Translations under genes and position numbers: made by a program
In this document: one piece after another, positions 10,298 to 21,729 of the stretch
How positions within the stretch are numbered: position 1 is the first letter of the stretch
How the letters are laid out: each line of letters starts with the position of its first letter
Notes under the pieces: model-generated
The model's input: only the letters and a program-made list of their open reading frames with translations
Database searches by the model: none
Told to the model about the DNA's origin: nothing
Origin: Leptasterias polaris
Lineage: Eukaryota; Echinodermata; Asteroidea; Forcipulatida; Asteriidae
Direction: 5' to 3'
DNA: 64,000 nt
Assembly: GCA_037783415.1 (NCBI GenBank)
Contig: JAZGTN010000164.1
Coordinates: forward strand, 1,488,001 to 1,552,000

Positions 10298-11520
10298 TAC
10301 ATACAGTAGATTCCTGCATTGTATTTTAGCCAGCAGAGCATCAGACAAATAATGGTGTTTATTCGGATGAACTTGGTTTGCAGTTCCTGTATTCTAAATA
10401 GTTTTGTTTTTTCCATCCAACCAGAACTCAACTCAAAGTTTGCATTGTTGCTTGAGATGAATATGCATACATAGATATGAATATGCATCAGACGTCTGTA
10501 TATTTTTAAAAGGATATCCAAGAGCAGCTACAGTCCTTCAGCTGGTGAACATCTTGAATATTTTGTTTCGGTCCTCACCTTTAAAAAGTGACATGGAATC
10601 TTCTGGGAGGGGTTAAGAGTACAAGAGTCATTAAAATGTTACACCTACATGTATTTCCTGGAAAAATAGTTGTAGTTCTACTTTTAATAGTTTTTTTTAT
10701 TATAATATAAGGTGGGGGGTTTTTTAATGGAGAAAACAAAACCAAACCCCTAACCTTAACCTCCATTTTGATCTTATCCAATCTTTGGAGTACAAATTCC
10801 TGTCGCATGTAATTAGGAAACTCGGGGTTGATTTGGCCAATGTGGTTTTTTGTGTTTGCCGTTCATGTCCTTCATTGTGTAGTGGTCAGGGTACTAGATC
10901 ACTTGCAGGCAATCCATTTGCCTACCAGTTGTTAACAGTGTTGCCAACTGATTGGCTGCTCTTATTTGAAAGTAACAACTACCACTATCACAAGGTTTAC
11001 ATGTAGGTGCTTACTCGTTGTTGACAAATGTGACTTGCTACAATAAAATGAAAGATTGCTGGACATCGTCTGCAAAGGCAATTTTAGTTCCTCTAAAAAT
11101 TTGAATGAGTTTACAATGGTAGGTGTATTTAGCACTTAGATGCACTGGAGTTTTGTTACATGTGCTCTTGTGTCAAACAAGGCTCTATTTTATCAACAAG
11201 ACCCTTGCTCTTTAAACCTAAATAGTGGTGCAATCATTGTGTTTTCTGTGTAACATCCTTGCTCTGTGCTGCAACAAAACCAAGGCTGAATGGGGAGTAT
11301 CTTTCATTTTGTTGGAGCAAGCTTTAGAGGAGAGTTAGCGGTTAGGTACCAATTTCTTGTACTCTGGGCATTATTCAGGCTTGGATGTTTTGGAAAAACA
11401 TTGATCACACCAAAGATGCGATGAGATTGAATTGTAGATTCCTCAGTTAGTATTCTTGACATTTTAACCAATGTGAATTATTTGAAATAATCACACCTGT
11501 ATTCATTAAATAAAAGAAAA
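10298..11520 (+). other. INO80D: INO80D 3' untranslated region (extent inferred)
   Basis: The sequence after the INO80D stop has no coding signal. AATAAA poly(A) signals on the + strand lie at 11042-11047 and 11509-11514; either could end the transcript. The end is not provable without cDNA. Confidence 0.4.
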
Positions 11521-11609
11521 AAACTGTAGAAGTATATTTACTCTTGAGCATACTTGTGGCTGAATCTGTTTTTAATGATATTAAGCCCAACATGATGACC
11601 TTCTATCTA

Positions 11610-11671
11610 TAGTTGGGCCTGTCCCAACTGTAGTAGGGCTTGTCTTAACTAAAGTTGGACAGGCCCAACTA
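11610..11671. repeat. Short inverted repeat
   Basis: AGTTGGGCCTGTCC and GGACAGGCCCAACT face each other about 30 bases apart, giving a potential hairpin or tiny MITE. Confidence 0.7.
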
Positions 11672-11904
11672 ATGATGGGACATTCAAGCTGAGGCACGAC
11701 AGTGCCCATACAAAAGTTTCTTGTCCACCTTGAAGGTGATGATCCCCAAAAATTGCCTTGGAAATAAGTTATGTATTTGGTAGTGACAGTAGACCTTAAT
11801 CATGTTGTGGTCATCTGTGTCAGGTACACGGTATTCAACAGTGTCAATGGCAGCTCTAATTCTCATGTCATACAAAGGACCAGACTGTCTTTTTCCTTCC
11901 AGTC

Positions 11905-12016
11905 ATAGGCCATGTCTGAATTGGTGACTTTGGCTACGGCTTTGGCGCCATCATGCGTTGAAGTATAGGGCATCCTTGGAAACACCCTCAGCAACAGTCA
12001 AAGTCTTAGCCATGGA
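11905..12016. mobile_element. Small palindromic element copy
   Basis: It shares CCATGTCTGAATTGGTGAC, GGCTACGGCT, ATGCGTTGAAGTATAGGGCA and CAGCAACAGTC with the copies at 1271/3213 and 14600. Confidence 0.7.
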
Positions 12017-14599
12017 TTCGGCAGACTCCCTACCATGGGCAGCGCACCGTAACGATACCTCATCACTAATCCCTGGAAGGGAAGGACTGAAGAACAATGC
12101 TGATTGGCTAACTATAAGTGACCGCTCTGCGTGCACGCTTGTTAACAACTTTCAAACACTTGCTGGGCACTTGTTGGACGCTTAGTACGTGCATGTCAAA
12201 ATGCACGTATTTCGACGCAATACACTTCAAATGAATCATGTTTTACATGGTCACTGCATTCACCTAGATATGTTACAAGATCAAATAAGAATGAGAGGGG
12301 ACCAGTTGCTCAATGACTTGATGCGTCTTTAGACAACTCTTTTTGGGGTAGTCTGTAACACAGAATGGATCAATCACAGGACTAATTAAAATTTCCAATA
12401 TATTTGGATATTTCAAAGTCACACTTCCAGGGGTTACGATCGAGCAGGGCATTCTGGTAAAAAAAAAAATTCCACGGCGAGATCTTACACAAGTGGGAAT
12501 GAGGTTGTCAGTTTGGTTACATTGGGTCAAATATGAGAAAAGCAAGATGGCTGCCCCATGATAAAGGTCAATACACCAGATAACAAATGTTTTAATTAAA
12601 TGGCTTCTTTGTATTGTTTGTTTTGTTTCAGGACAGTTTATTTTCCCTTCTTACAAGTTTTGTTTACAGTTTTTAGAGTTTTATTTTCAGAAATGATGGT
12701 CATACAACATTTGAGTATTGAAAATATTAAAAAGTCAGTTCATGTACCCCTCCCCAAAACAGATGATTTTTTAGCAACACAGTTTCCTACAAATATTCAA
12801 TATCCTTTCCTACCATTGTTTAAAGGTTCTATTTAAATATCTTGGTAAAACGATGAACCAATTTCATGCACATGGGAAACTGAAAATATTGCTTAACAGG
12901 TTATATAGTTACTTAAAGCAATCCAGAAACCAGTCACAGGAAGTGTGTTTGTCAAGGATTTTTCTTTTGGTATGTGCTTACAAAATTAATGTGCTAAACA
13001 GAGATTTTGTAACCATGGGTGTGTTTTGGCAGCTGTTACCAATAACTGTTTTGGTCATTGGCCAGTGATCAACCAATACCAAATCAACCGTAACAGTTAG
13101 TGGTTACGACTGGGGAACACACCCCTAGAGCTAGAATGTTTCCAAATTAGCAGATGTGACTGGCTCTTAACATTTCGTTTGCATTGAAGCACCAGCCTGC
13201 AATTCCTACATGGCAGGGACACAACCTCACTTGGCACTGAAACGTTCTTAGCACAGTAAAAAGGCGATGAGCAGTTTAAAAGGTTACCAGCCAAAAAGCT
13301 ACTTGACATGTACTATTTATTTTCTGACTGGTTTCCTGTTTTCAAGCAAATAAGTATGACAAGCATTATACTTTCTGCTTACTCATCTCATGAAATTGGT
13401 TCACCAAATAAAGTATAAGGCTAAACAACCTTTGAGTGGCGCTATTTTATATTCCCAAATACTATTTTTGCTGCAAGATTGTTTAAAAAGAGAATGCAAT
13501 TGTATGTACATGTATACATTTATTACCACAACAAAGAAGCTGTACAGACATTTTAAACCACTATTGCGCAAATGCAACATTTTGAGGGAATTTTCAAAAG
13601 AATTGATAGTATTTTTGTTATTACGAAAACTTGTATTGAGAATTAGAGACCGGGTTAATGGTTCATTACAAAGGGATGAAATGTATTTTGTGTAATTATG
13701 TTTTTTTATAAGAAAAAGATATATATGTATATTGTAAAGCATCAATTTTGGGTAGCAATAATATTTGTTTTCCTGCACAAAAACAGTCCACACATTTAAA
13801 CCTTTTCTGTTTTTTGTTGTTGCTGTTTTTTCTGTTTCATTCAGTGTGGCAACACTTGCTTTGTTCATTTATATACTTTACATGTAGATTTGTTTATGTT
13901 TGTTTTTGTTGTTGTTTACTGTATGATGTGTGCAACACAAACCTTCTGAATTAGTTTTGTTAAATTAAGTTTCTGGTCAAGATTGTTTTTTAAAAACATG
14001 TGACTTAATTTCTTCTATCTCAGAAACTCAAAAATTCACAGTAAATATTGAAAGATTACACAAGATGAACGAAACAACTTGGAATTGTCAATCGCGAAAC
14101 ATTCACAGAAAAAAACAACACACAGAGCTATGAAATCAAATTCGCTTTGCATGAAGCCTTCGTAGGAAGTATGAACCGGGCTTTAGGCTCCATCTGAATG
14201 TTTTGAAGCCTTGCTGTGGAAAAAGCAGATTAAAGCAGACGGAGCCGAATCTAAGGTTTCAAAAAGGATCTGTATAACTACTCTTTTTGGCCAAGGTCTT
14301 TGCTTGATGGTACTTGTACAAACTAAGATGACCATTTAGAAGCAACCGTCCATAATTATACTCAAAAGTGCTTTGTTTCTCTCTTGCTATTGTTTCTTTA
14401 GAAGCACCTTGATTTGATTACAAACTATCATCTTTTCCATGTGGATATATTTTTTCCTTTACGTCACTAAAGTGCAGGGAAGTTCTTTTTCATCCTAGAC
14501 TCAATGTGGAATTAAAGAATTGATAATCCATTCAGAAATGATCTTGCAATAGTCATTGTGTAATTTTATTTATGACTCGTTCCCTAGGCAGACCACAAT
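12017..14599. other. Intergenic sequence downstream of INO80D
   Basis: AT-rich, with scattered AATAAA signals. A weak palindrome is present around 13010-13130 (GTGTGTTTTGG against GGGGAACACACCC). No gene, RNA or other clear repeat was recognised. Confidence 0.5.
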
Positions 14600-14887
14600 A
14601 TAAGGCTGTGTCCGAATTGGCCGCTACAGCTATGGCTACAGCTATTGCTACAGCTATGGCTACAGCTATGGCTACAGCTATGACTACAGCTAAGGCTACA
14701 GCTATGGCTACAGCTATGGCTACAGCTAAGGCTACAGCTATGGCTACAGCTATGGCTACAGCTATGGCTACAGCTATGGCTACAGCTATGGCTACAGCTG
14801 GATTTATGCGTTTAAGTATAGGACATCCTTAGCAACAGTTGTAGCCGTAGCTAGCCCCCCTGTAGCCACCAATTCAGATATGGCGTA
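14600..14887. mobile_element. Small palindromic element with internal 12-bp minisatellite
   Basis: The ends TGTGTCCGAATTGGCCGC and CCACCAATTCAGATATGGC are inverted relatives of one another. The interior 14620-14805 is GCTACAGCTATG repeated about 15 times with few changes (some AAGGCT variants). It appears to have grown from the GGCTACGGCT sequence that the unexpanded copies (1271, 11905) carry once. Confidence 0.85.
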
Positions 14888-14984
14888 AACAAGTTCCTTG
14901 TTCTTATCTGTGATGTAACAAACAATAGAGCAATTATAACCAAATATGCCCACCCTCCTACCTCCTACATTTTCCCTTCCCTTA

Positions 14985-15330
14985 TCAAAATGTCCAATTC
15001 AATTTTCCAATTGGAACCAATTGTGAATTTTGTCCATTGTTGCGTTTTGGCACAAAACCTATTGGACTCAGTTGGATTCAGTAAGAATATTGTTTTTAAC
15101 TAGACCCTGTTGGAAATTTTTAAATTCCAATTGGAAATACATTAGGAGGGAACCAATTGGTATGGTAGAAATAAGTTCAAACTAACTTAGGATCAATCAA
15201 CATGATCAAATCAAGCCAACTGAGTCCAATTGGGTTTCCAACTGGCTGGATCAAGTTGAGTTGGTCTAGGATTTTATTCCAATAGTGGAAATTCAGTATC
15301 CCCAATATAAACCAACTCACTATACCAACT
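14985..15330. repeat. CCAATTGG-rich region
   Basis: Many close variants of CCAATTGGAA, ACCAATTG and CAATTGGG occur on both strands in 350 bases, as expected for a decayed array or foldback element. Confidence 0.5.
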
Positions 15331-15499
15331 CAATCTGATTCTTTCCCTGCAAATTTGGGGAGTTGGCACTTGGGATGGCAATAAATATCATGCATGTCTT
15401 ACAGGGAAGTTTTTAAAACTTAGATGATCATAATATTTGAAATACCACTGAAAACTGATCCTCCACAACTTTGAGAAAGCCACGCCCCACCCCTTTCCC

Positions 15500-15660
15500 G
15501 CAAATTAACAATGCAACGTGGCGTCTATTGGCGAATCCAACTGGTACCCGATAAACAATAAAGAACAACATAAAAACGCACACCAGGGATTATTTACTTG
15601 CAAAGTGGTCAAATGGTGGCGCTATACTGCAACGTCACTATACTCTTTTCATAAGCTTCA
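15500..15660 (+). promoter_or_regulatory. Probable SEC61G promoter region
   Basis: GC-rich compared with its surroundings, with a reverse CCAAT box (ATTGG, 15527-15531). It lies just upstream of a sequence ending in a perfect splice donor (GAAG|GTATGT, 15709). No experiment is available; this is inferred from the position of the SEC61G coding exons. Confidence 0.35.
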
Positions 15661-15708
15661 TTTCATTGACGCTGCCTTTTGCAATTTGCCATATCGACGT
15701 CTCCGAAG
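15650..15708 (+). other. SEC61G: Putative non-coding first exon of SEC61G
   Basis: The coding exon at 20022 is preceded by a good acceptor (taaatcttcag, ending 19991), so a 5' exon must exist. The nearest convincing donor upstream on the + strand in non-repeat DNA is GTATGT at 15709. Vertebrate SEC61G also has a non-coding first exon. The transcription start is not determined. Confidence 0.4.
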
Positions 15709-16114
15709 GTATGTGTGGATTTCATCGTTATTTTCTCACTGTTTGAGTGTTTGTACATTAATTTTGTCCTGATTTATTTATTCTTGGACTTGAGGTTCAG
15801 TCAATTACGTGTTTTCCTCCGGTTTTTTTTAATTCTGCATTGAGTTGTGTGGTTTTTCCGCATTTGAAGCTTGAATGAGTTGAATATTTATATAAACTTG
15901 ATTGCGTGTTACGATCGACTACACCACACGTCCGTAGTTTAAACTGTGTCTGCAGGTGTTTACATCATCAGGTGGTAGCCGGCCATCTTTTATCAGCAAG
16001 TAAGAACTTATTTAGAGCATAGCAAGGACAAGTTTGTGATGGTTCATGTGGCTTTTTATTTTAAGTTATAGCTAGGCCTAGTATTGTATAGTAAAGGCGT
16101 ACAGTCGTTTGACC

Positions 16115-16796
16115 GGGTCCTACTAAAAGCCGACAACACGCCGACAACGCCGACAACAAGTCAGAGTGCCGACAACACGCCGACAACAAGTTTTAAATAC
16201 CTTAAATACAGCAAATAAACCAAGGATTTATTAGAAATATGTGTACTATGTAATATTAACCAAAATGCAGTGGCATAACTTCACGAGAAGTCTGAATTTT
16301 TAACCAGGAAAAAAACCGAACTTACACGGAGTGCGGTCGGACGCCATCTTGGCCTAAAACCGTGCTTCGACCATTCCATTATGATACGGGTAATGGATTT
16401 AGCGCTTACAAAACAACAGAGGGCGGGCGTCATCCCTGTCATGTGCTGTTTAGCTAGCTGTGTACACAGAGTGAAGGGCTTCACATGACGCCCGCCCTCT
16501 GTTGTTTTGTAAGTGCTAATTCCATCTTACCCGTATCATATTGGAATGGTCGAAGCACGGTTTTAGGCCAAGATGGCGTCCGACCGCACTCCATGTAAGT
16601 TCGTTTTTTTTCCTGGTTAAAAATTCAGACTTCTCGTGAAGTTATGCCACTGCATTTTGGTTAATATTACATAGTACACATATTTCTAATAAATCCTTGG
16701 TTTATTTGCTGTATTTAAGGTATTTAAAACTTGTTGTCGGCGTGTTGTCGGCACTCTGACTTGTTGTCGGCGTGTTGTCGGCTTTTAGTAGGACCG
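16115..16796. mobile_element. Foldback element 1 (hAT-like), 682 bp
   Basis: Two arms of about 315 bp are near-perfect inverted copies (left 16115-16433, right 16485-16796) around a 51-bp loop. The ends are GGTCCTACTAAAAGCC and its complement, followed by clusters of GCCGACAACA. The 8-bp GTTTGACC lies immediately outside both ends (16107-16114, 16797-16804), a hAT-size target duplication. No transposase. Confidence 0.9.
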
Positions 16797-16809
16797 GTTT
16801 GACCAGTTC

Positions 16810-17496
16810 TAGCCCCATTTATAGTGCCAATATACTCTGGACTTCCTCCGATCCTTGGCCCTACGCCCATGTACCTCCAGAAGGTGGGATAATTTTTTGA
16901 ATATAAACTCACGTTTTTATGCCGAGATTTTTTCCCCAGTTGTCACTCATTGTATCCGATTTGTGAAAAGCACATTAAAACGCCATTGTGCAACCTTGTT
17001 TTGGTGTAATTTTGAAGAAATTCTGAGACGTTACTGCCACCGATTTGACTGCCCGGCATCCATTTTGTCTACATTTTGTTGATCGGTTGATTTCAACAGG
17101 TGGCGCCCTTCGCTAGGGCATTATGGGATAGGCAAGGGACCCTTTCGCGCGCTAGGGCATGGGAGATGTTCCCCTGCCTATCCCAGCATGCCCTAGCGCA
17201 GGGCGCCCCCTGTTGAAATCAACCGATCAACAAAATGGATGCTGGGCAGTCAAATCGGTGGCACCGGTGGTAGTAACGTCTCAGAATTTCTTCAAAATTA
17301 CACCAAAATAAGGTTGCACAATGGCGTTTTAATGTGCTTTTCACAAATCGGATACAATGAGTGACAACTGGGGAAAAAATCTCGGCATAAAAACGTGAGT
17401 TGATATTCGAAAAATTATCCCACCTTCTGGAGGTACATGGGCGTAGGGCCAAGGATCGGAGGAAGTCCAGAGTATTGGCACTATAAATGGGGCTAG
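16810..17496. mobile_element. Foldback element 2 (hAT-like), 687 bp
   Basis: The left arm from TAGCCCCATTTATAGTGCC is repeated inverted to the end ATGGGGCTAG; the arms run inward almost to the centre (about 17140-17171). ACCAGTTC flanks both sides (16802-16809, 17497-17504), a 7-8-bp target duplication depending on where the end base is placed. The left duplication shares three bases with the right duplication of element 1. Confidence 0.9.
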
Positions 17497-18811
17497 ACCA
17501 GTTCCGGATCATTGACCAGTTCCGGATCACTAAAGTAAACTTTGCAACAGCTAGGCCTACATAATTAAATTACTTCTCACATTACCAATTTCTGTTGATA
17601 TATGTGAAGAATAATATCCAATAAACCAACAAACCCAAAATAAGGTGCAAAACATCATTGTCAAATAAATAATGGCAATTTTTCTGATGTTTGTCGGCGA
17701 TAAATGATAATAAAAAATTAAAAAATGTTGGTTGAAAAACGCTGTTAAAACTTCTCACCTTTCAAATTTGAACGCCAGGGCGAATAACATTTATGTTAAA
17801 TGGTAAGAATGTGTAACAAATATTTCACGTAAATACTGACCAGGCTTCTTGTTTTTTTGATAAGATAAAATTACCGAAATCGTTTGTTGGGAGACATCGT
17901 ACTCGTAGTCGTACCCTTGCCCAGTTCCGGATCACTCAATATGTTCGTGCGTCAAATGGTGGTGCACTCAATTAGTTAAAATCATACGGCTGTTGTAAAA
18001 AGTTTAGTCATTTTAGTTGCACTGGAAGCGTGCATTTTTATATTTCAAAGCATGTAAAACTACATGTACTTCATCCAACAGCCGATAACATTGTATTTAT
18101 TTTCAGTTTTATGAATGGGATCGGAGTATGCATTGGGTTTGCAATAGAGGGTGCGCTACTGATTCGGAATAGAATCAACCGATCCGGAACTGGTCAAACG
18201 GGTGACGATATTTTTCTCAAAGCCATTTTAAAAGTTTTGTGTTTTTTTTGCCAATGGATACTTGGTGAATGTTATGGCATGTTTAGGTAAACTGATCGAC
18301 TTTTGTTTGTTTAAAATGTTAAAGAGAATGCAACAAAAACGTCAATTCAAAAAGTGATCCGGAACCGGTCAAACGACTGTATTAGTAATTTCTTATTTTG
18401 TTAATGCATTGTTATTGTTAATGTTAATCATCATTCTTATATGTTTTAATTACATTTTTACCTCTCTTGCTGTCTGACCATTCAATACCATTCACTGTGG
18501 TTTTGAATGATAGATAAGCTATGCCAGCCTTGCAATATGATACCATGAGGGAATGCATGTACACAGTACACAGTTAGTTCTGTGCACAGTTGTGCCACCA
18601 TACACAACTTTGGCAGTTGAATGGTTTCAAATGGTTGGTCAACTCACTTGAAAATGTTGCGAACAGTAGGAGGGTTAAAGGAATTTTTTATAAATATAGA
18701 ACTCAAGCTGTTTGGACTATAGTATTTGAACAGTTGTTTTTGTCAACAATATGTCAGACCCTGACTAGTCCAACTCTAGGTCTAAGTCTAACCATGATAG
18801 AGCTGTTCCTT

Positions 18812-19195
18812 GCTCCTATCCCCATTAATAGTGCCAATACTCTGGACTTCCTCCGATCCTTGGCCCTATGCCCATGTACCTCCAGGAGGTGAAATAATTT
18901 TTCAAATAGAAACTCACGTTTTTATGGCAAGATTTTTCCCCCATTTGTCACTTATTGTAGCTCATTTGTGGACAGCACATTAAGACGAAAATGTGCGCGC
19001 TTGTTTTGGTGTAATTTATGAAGAAAATCTGAGGCGTTACTGACACGATTAGCAAACATCATGGATGCCGGGCAGTCAAATCGTGTCAGTAACGCCTCAG
19101 ATTTTCTAAAAACTACTTCAACAAAACAAGAAAAACTACTTCCATCAAAACAGTGCAACGGGCAGGAGGGTTTTTCTCCAACCATTGGGCGCAGA
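18812..19195. mobile_element. Diverged partial copy of foldback element 2
   Basis: It shares ATAGTGCCAATA then CTGGACTTCCTCCGATCC, the CCATGTACCTCCAG segment and AACTCACGTTTTTATG with 16810-17496. It then turns into a short, near-perfect hairpin (AATCTGAGGCGTTACTGACA and its complement, 19028-19106). Confidence 0.8.
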
Positions 19196-19991
19196 TCATG
19201 TGAATAAACATCCGATCAAACAAAAACTTATTTAAGTCCTCCCTTTCATTGCTGTTGATTCTGGTGCAAGTTTAGCTACACATTGTGTGTTAACCCACGT
19301 TTTGAAATTGCTTGGTGCATAATTTCATTTGTGTACCCATTCCGTACTACGTCATGTGTTATGCGCATGACGGACACATGGATTTCCAGCCTGACATAAT
19401 GTGAGCGGCGTTACACTTGCACGTTGAAAGAGCATAGCCTAAATTTCTCTAGTAAGTTAGGCTTTCGAGAAATTGAATACAGTGCAAACAGAGATAACTT
19501 GGGAATTTTATTCGTGTTAACTGATTGTCAGTGTTTGTGTGTGGTTTGGGAAGTTTTCCCGGTGTTTTCCCGATGTTTTATGTTGTTTTCTTGTATTTTT
19601 GAGGTATTTGCTGGTAGTTTTCTGGTAAAGTAAAACTGCATATTTGTATACTTATTACTTAGTCCCCTGTCTACATAGATGCAGCATTTATGCTAAGTGT
19701 AAATTTCAAATGATCTGTGCTCATTTTTTTCATGTGATGTACAATGTAACATATTTTTTATGACAAGCATTGTAAAGATGCATTTTAAATATTCAAATTT
19801 TTGAATGATTAGCCTTAACAAAAAGATTTGACACATCCTTCCAGGGAGCCTCAGTCATACTTCATACTTTCCTAGTTGCCATGATCAAAGGTTACTGACC
19901 GGAAGATTTACTGACATTGTGGAGTGTTACGATGAAAGCAACTATTGATTTCCCTGAAGTTAAGTTTTTGTACACCTTCTTAAATCTTCAG
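19196..19991. other. SEC61G intron 1, distal part
   Basis: No repeats or genes recognised; it ends in the acceptor for the coding exon. Confidence 0.5.
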
Positions 19992-20021
19992 ATATACCAC
20001 GTTAAAAACTAAACAGTCACC

Positions 20022-20618
<597 letters not shown>

Positions 20619-21249
20619 GTATAATGGAGGTTCTTAGATTGTGTTTGGTTGGGGTGGGGGAGGGGGCGAGTGGAAAAGAGGGAAAGAGAACAGAATCTGA
20701 GAAGATAATTGTTTGGAATTATTGGCCTTTGTTTTGTACAGTTACCCTTTTGTCTGTTTGTTTTGTACATTCACCCTTGTCTGATTGGTTTGTACACCCA
20801 GTGCCCTTGACACTAGCCTGGCATACATGGTCTTGTAAAAAATGCTATGGGCTAGTAAACACCACTTCTCAACTTGCCATGTGGGCTGCTAAAAACTGCA
20901 ACCTACTTGTTAATAATGCTCATATTTCTTCCTTGTCAGATGTGACTAATAATCTTTAAAAATGTGTTAATTTATTTTTGAGTGTGTGAATGTAACTTCA
21001 TATCACCATAAAACCGGTTGTATTCACTACCATAAATACATCAGAAAGATACATCTATGACGTACATGTTTACAATGTGGGCGACTAAACCTTTCTGAGG
21101 GCAAGTTAAATGGTGGGCTTATTAAGCGCAAGGCCTGACAGACACTCTTCTGTCCGAAGGTATTTTTTTTCAGTGAAGGCTGTTCCTCCATTCACAAAGC
21201 AAGGAGCTTTTGAACTGTCTGTTTGAAAAAGGTGTCATAAGGAGCCAAG

Positions 21250-21345
21250 GCAAAACAAAAAAGTTTCGGCCCTGACGTTTCGGCCCAAGCAGTCTTTCTC
21301 AAAGGCTAGATGACATTGTTTTGTCATTCATCCTTCGAGAAACAC
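21250..21345. mobile_element. Possible retroelement end fragment
   Basis: GACGTTTCGGCCCAAGCAG then TCTTTCTCAAAGGCTAGATG resembles the 'tttcg... ctttctcaaaggc' junctions common at Penelope-like element ends. Short and uncertain. Confidence 0.3.
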
Positions 21346-21414
21346 CAGGACCTTAACTCTTTTTTTGCATTTATACCATAGGTCATTTTGGTTGGTTAGC
21401 AGTTTGCATTAGCT

Positions 21415-21729
21415 AACACCTGGTTCAGACGGGCGCTCTAGAGTCACACTGAACCACAAATTATTGAATTAAGTACATGAAAAGTTCAGCGTCTGAAACA
21501 GTAAGGAGCGACTGTACGCGCTGGAAGTCGAAAGATCACCAGTTGCAGTCGTTCAGAACGACTCTGGCGTCTTGGTTTCAGATGTTGTTCTTGTCATGAG
21601 CCGAACCTATTGTAAATGTTATGTTCAGTTTTTTTGTCTAAAACCAACATTTATTTCAGTTGACCTAGAGTCATTCCTAATTTTATTTGGTTCGGCGTGA
21701 CTCTGGAGCGCCTGTCTGAACCGTGTGTA
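21415..21729. mobile_element. TIR element, about 315 bp
   Basis: The left end CACCTGGTTCAGACGGGCGC is inverted at the right (GCGCCTGTCTGAACCGTGTG, with GGTTCGGCGTGACTCTGGA before it). The terminal repeats are about 37 bp with a few mismatches. Non-coding. Confidence 0.85.

Larger units (their letters stand above)
16102..18379. mobile_element. Tc1/mariner-like TIR element carrying two nested insertions
   Basis: Without the insertions the left end reads CAGTCGTTTGACC then AGTTCCGGATCA. The right end is its inverse, TGATCCGGAACCGGTCAAAC then GACTG. Both ends are flanked by TA (16100-16101 and 18380-18381), the Tc1/mariner target duplication. Subterminal copies of CAGTTCCGGATCA lie near 17515 and 17930 and inverted near 18170. 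Removing the two nested elements and their duplicated sites leaves about 0.9 kb without transposase, so it is non-autonomous. It lies in SEC61G intron 1. Confidence 0.82.

Noticed and set aside
13401..13868. 155-codon frame on the minus strand
   Set aside because: Low-complexity, AT-driven composition with no domain, in sequence without codon bias or splice support.
14572..14832. 86-codon Ala/Thr/Met-repeat frame
   Set aside because: A translation of the 12-bp minisatellite inside a palindromic element.
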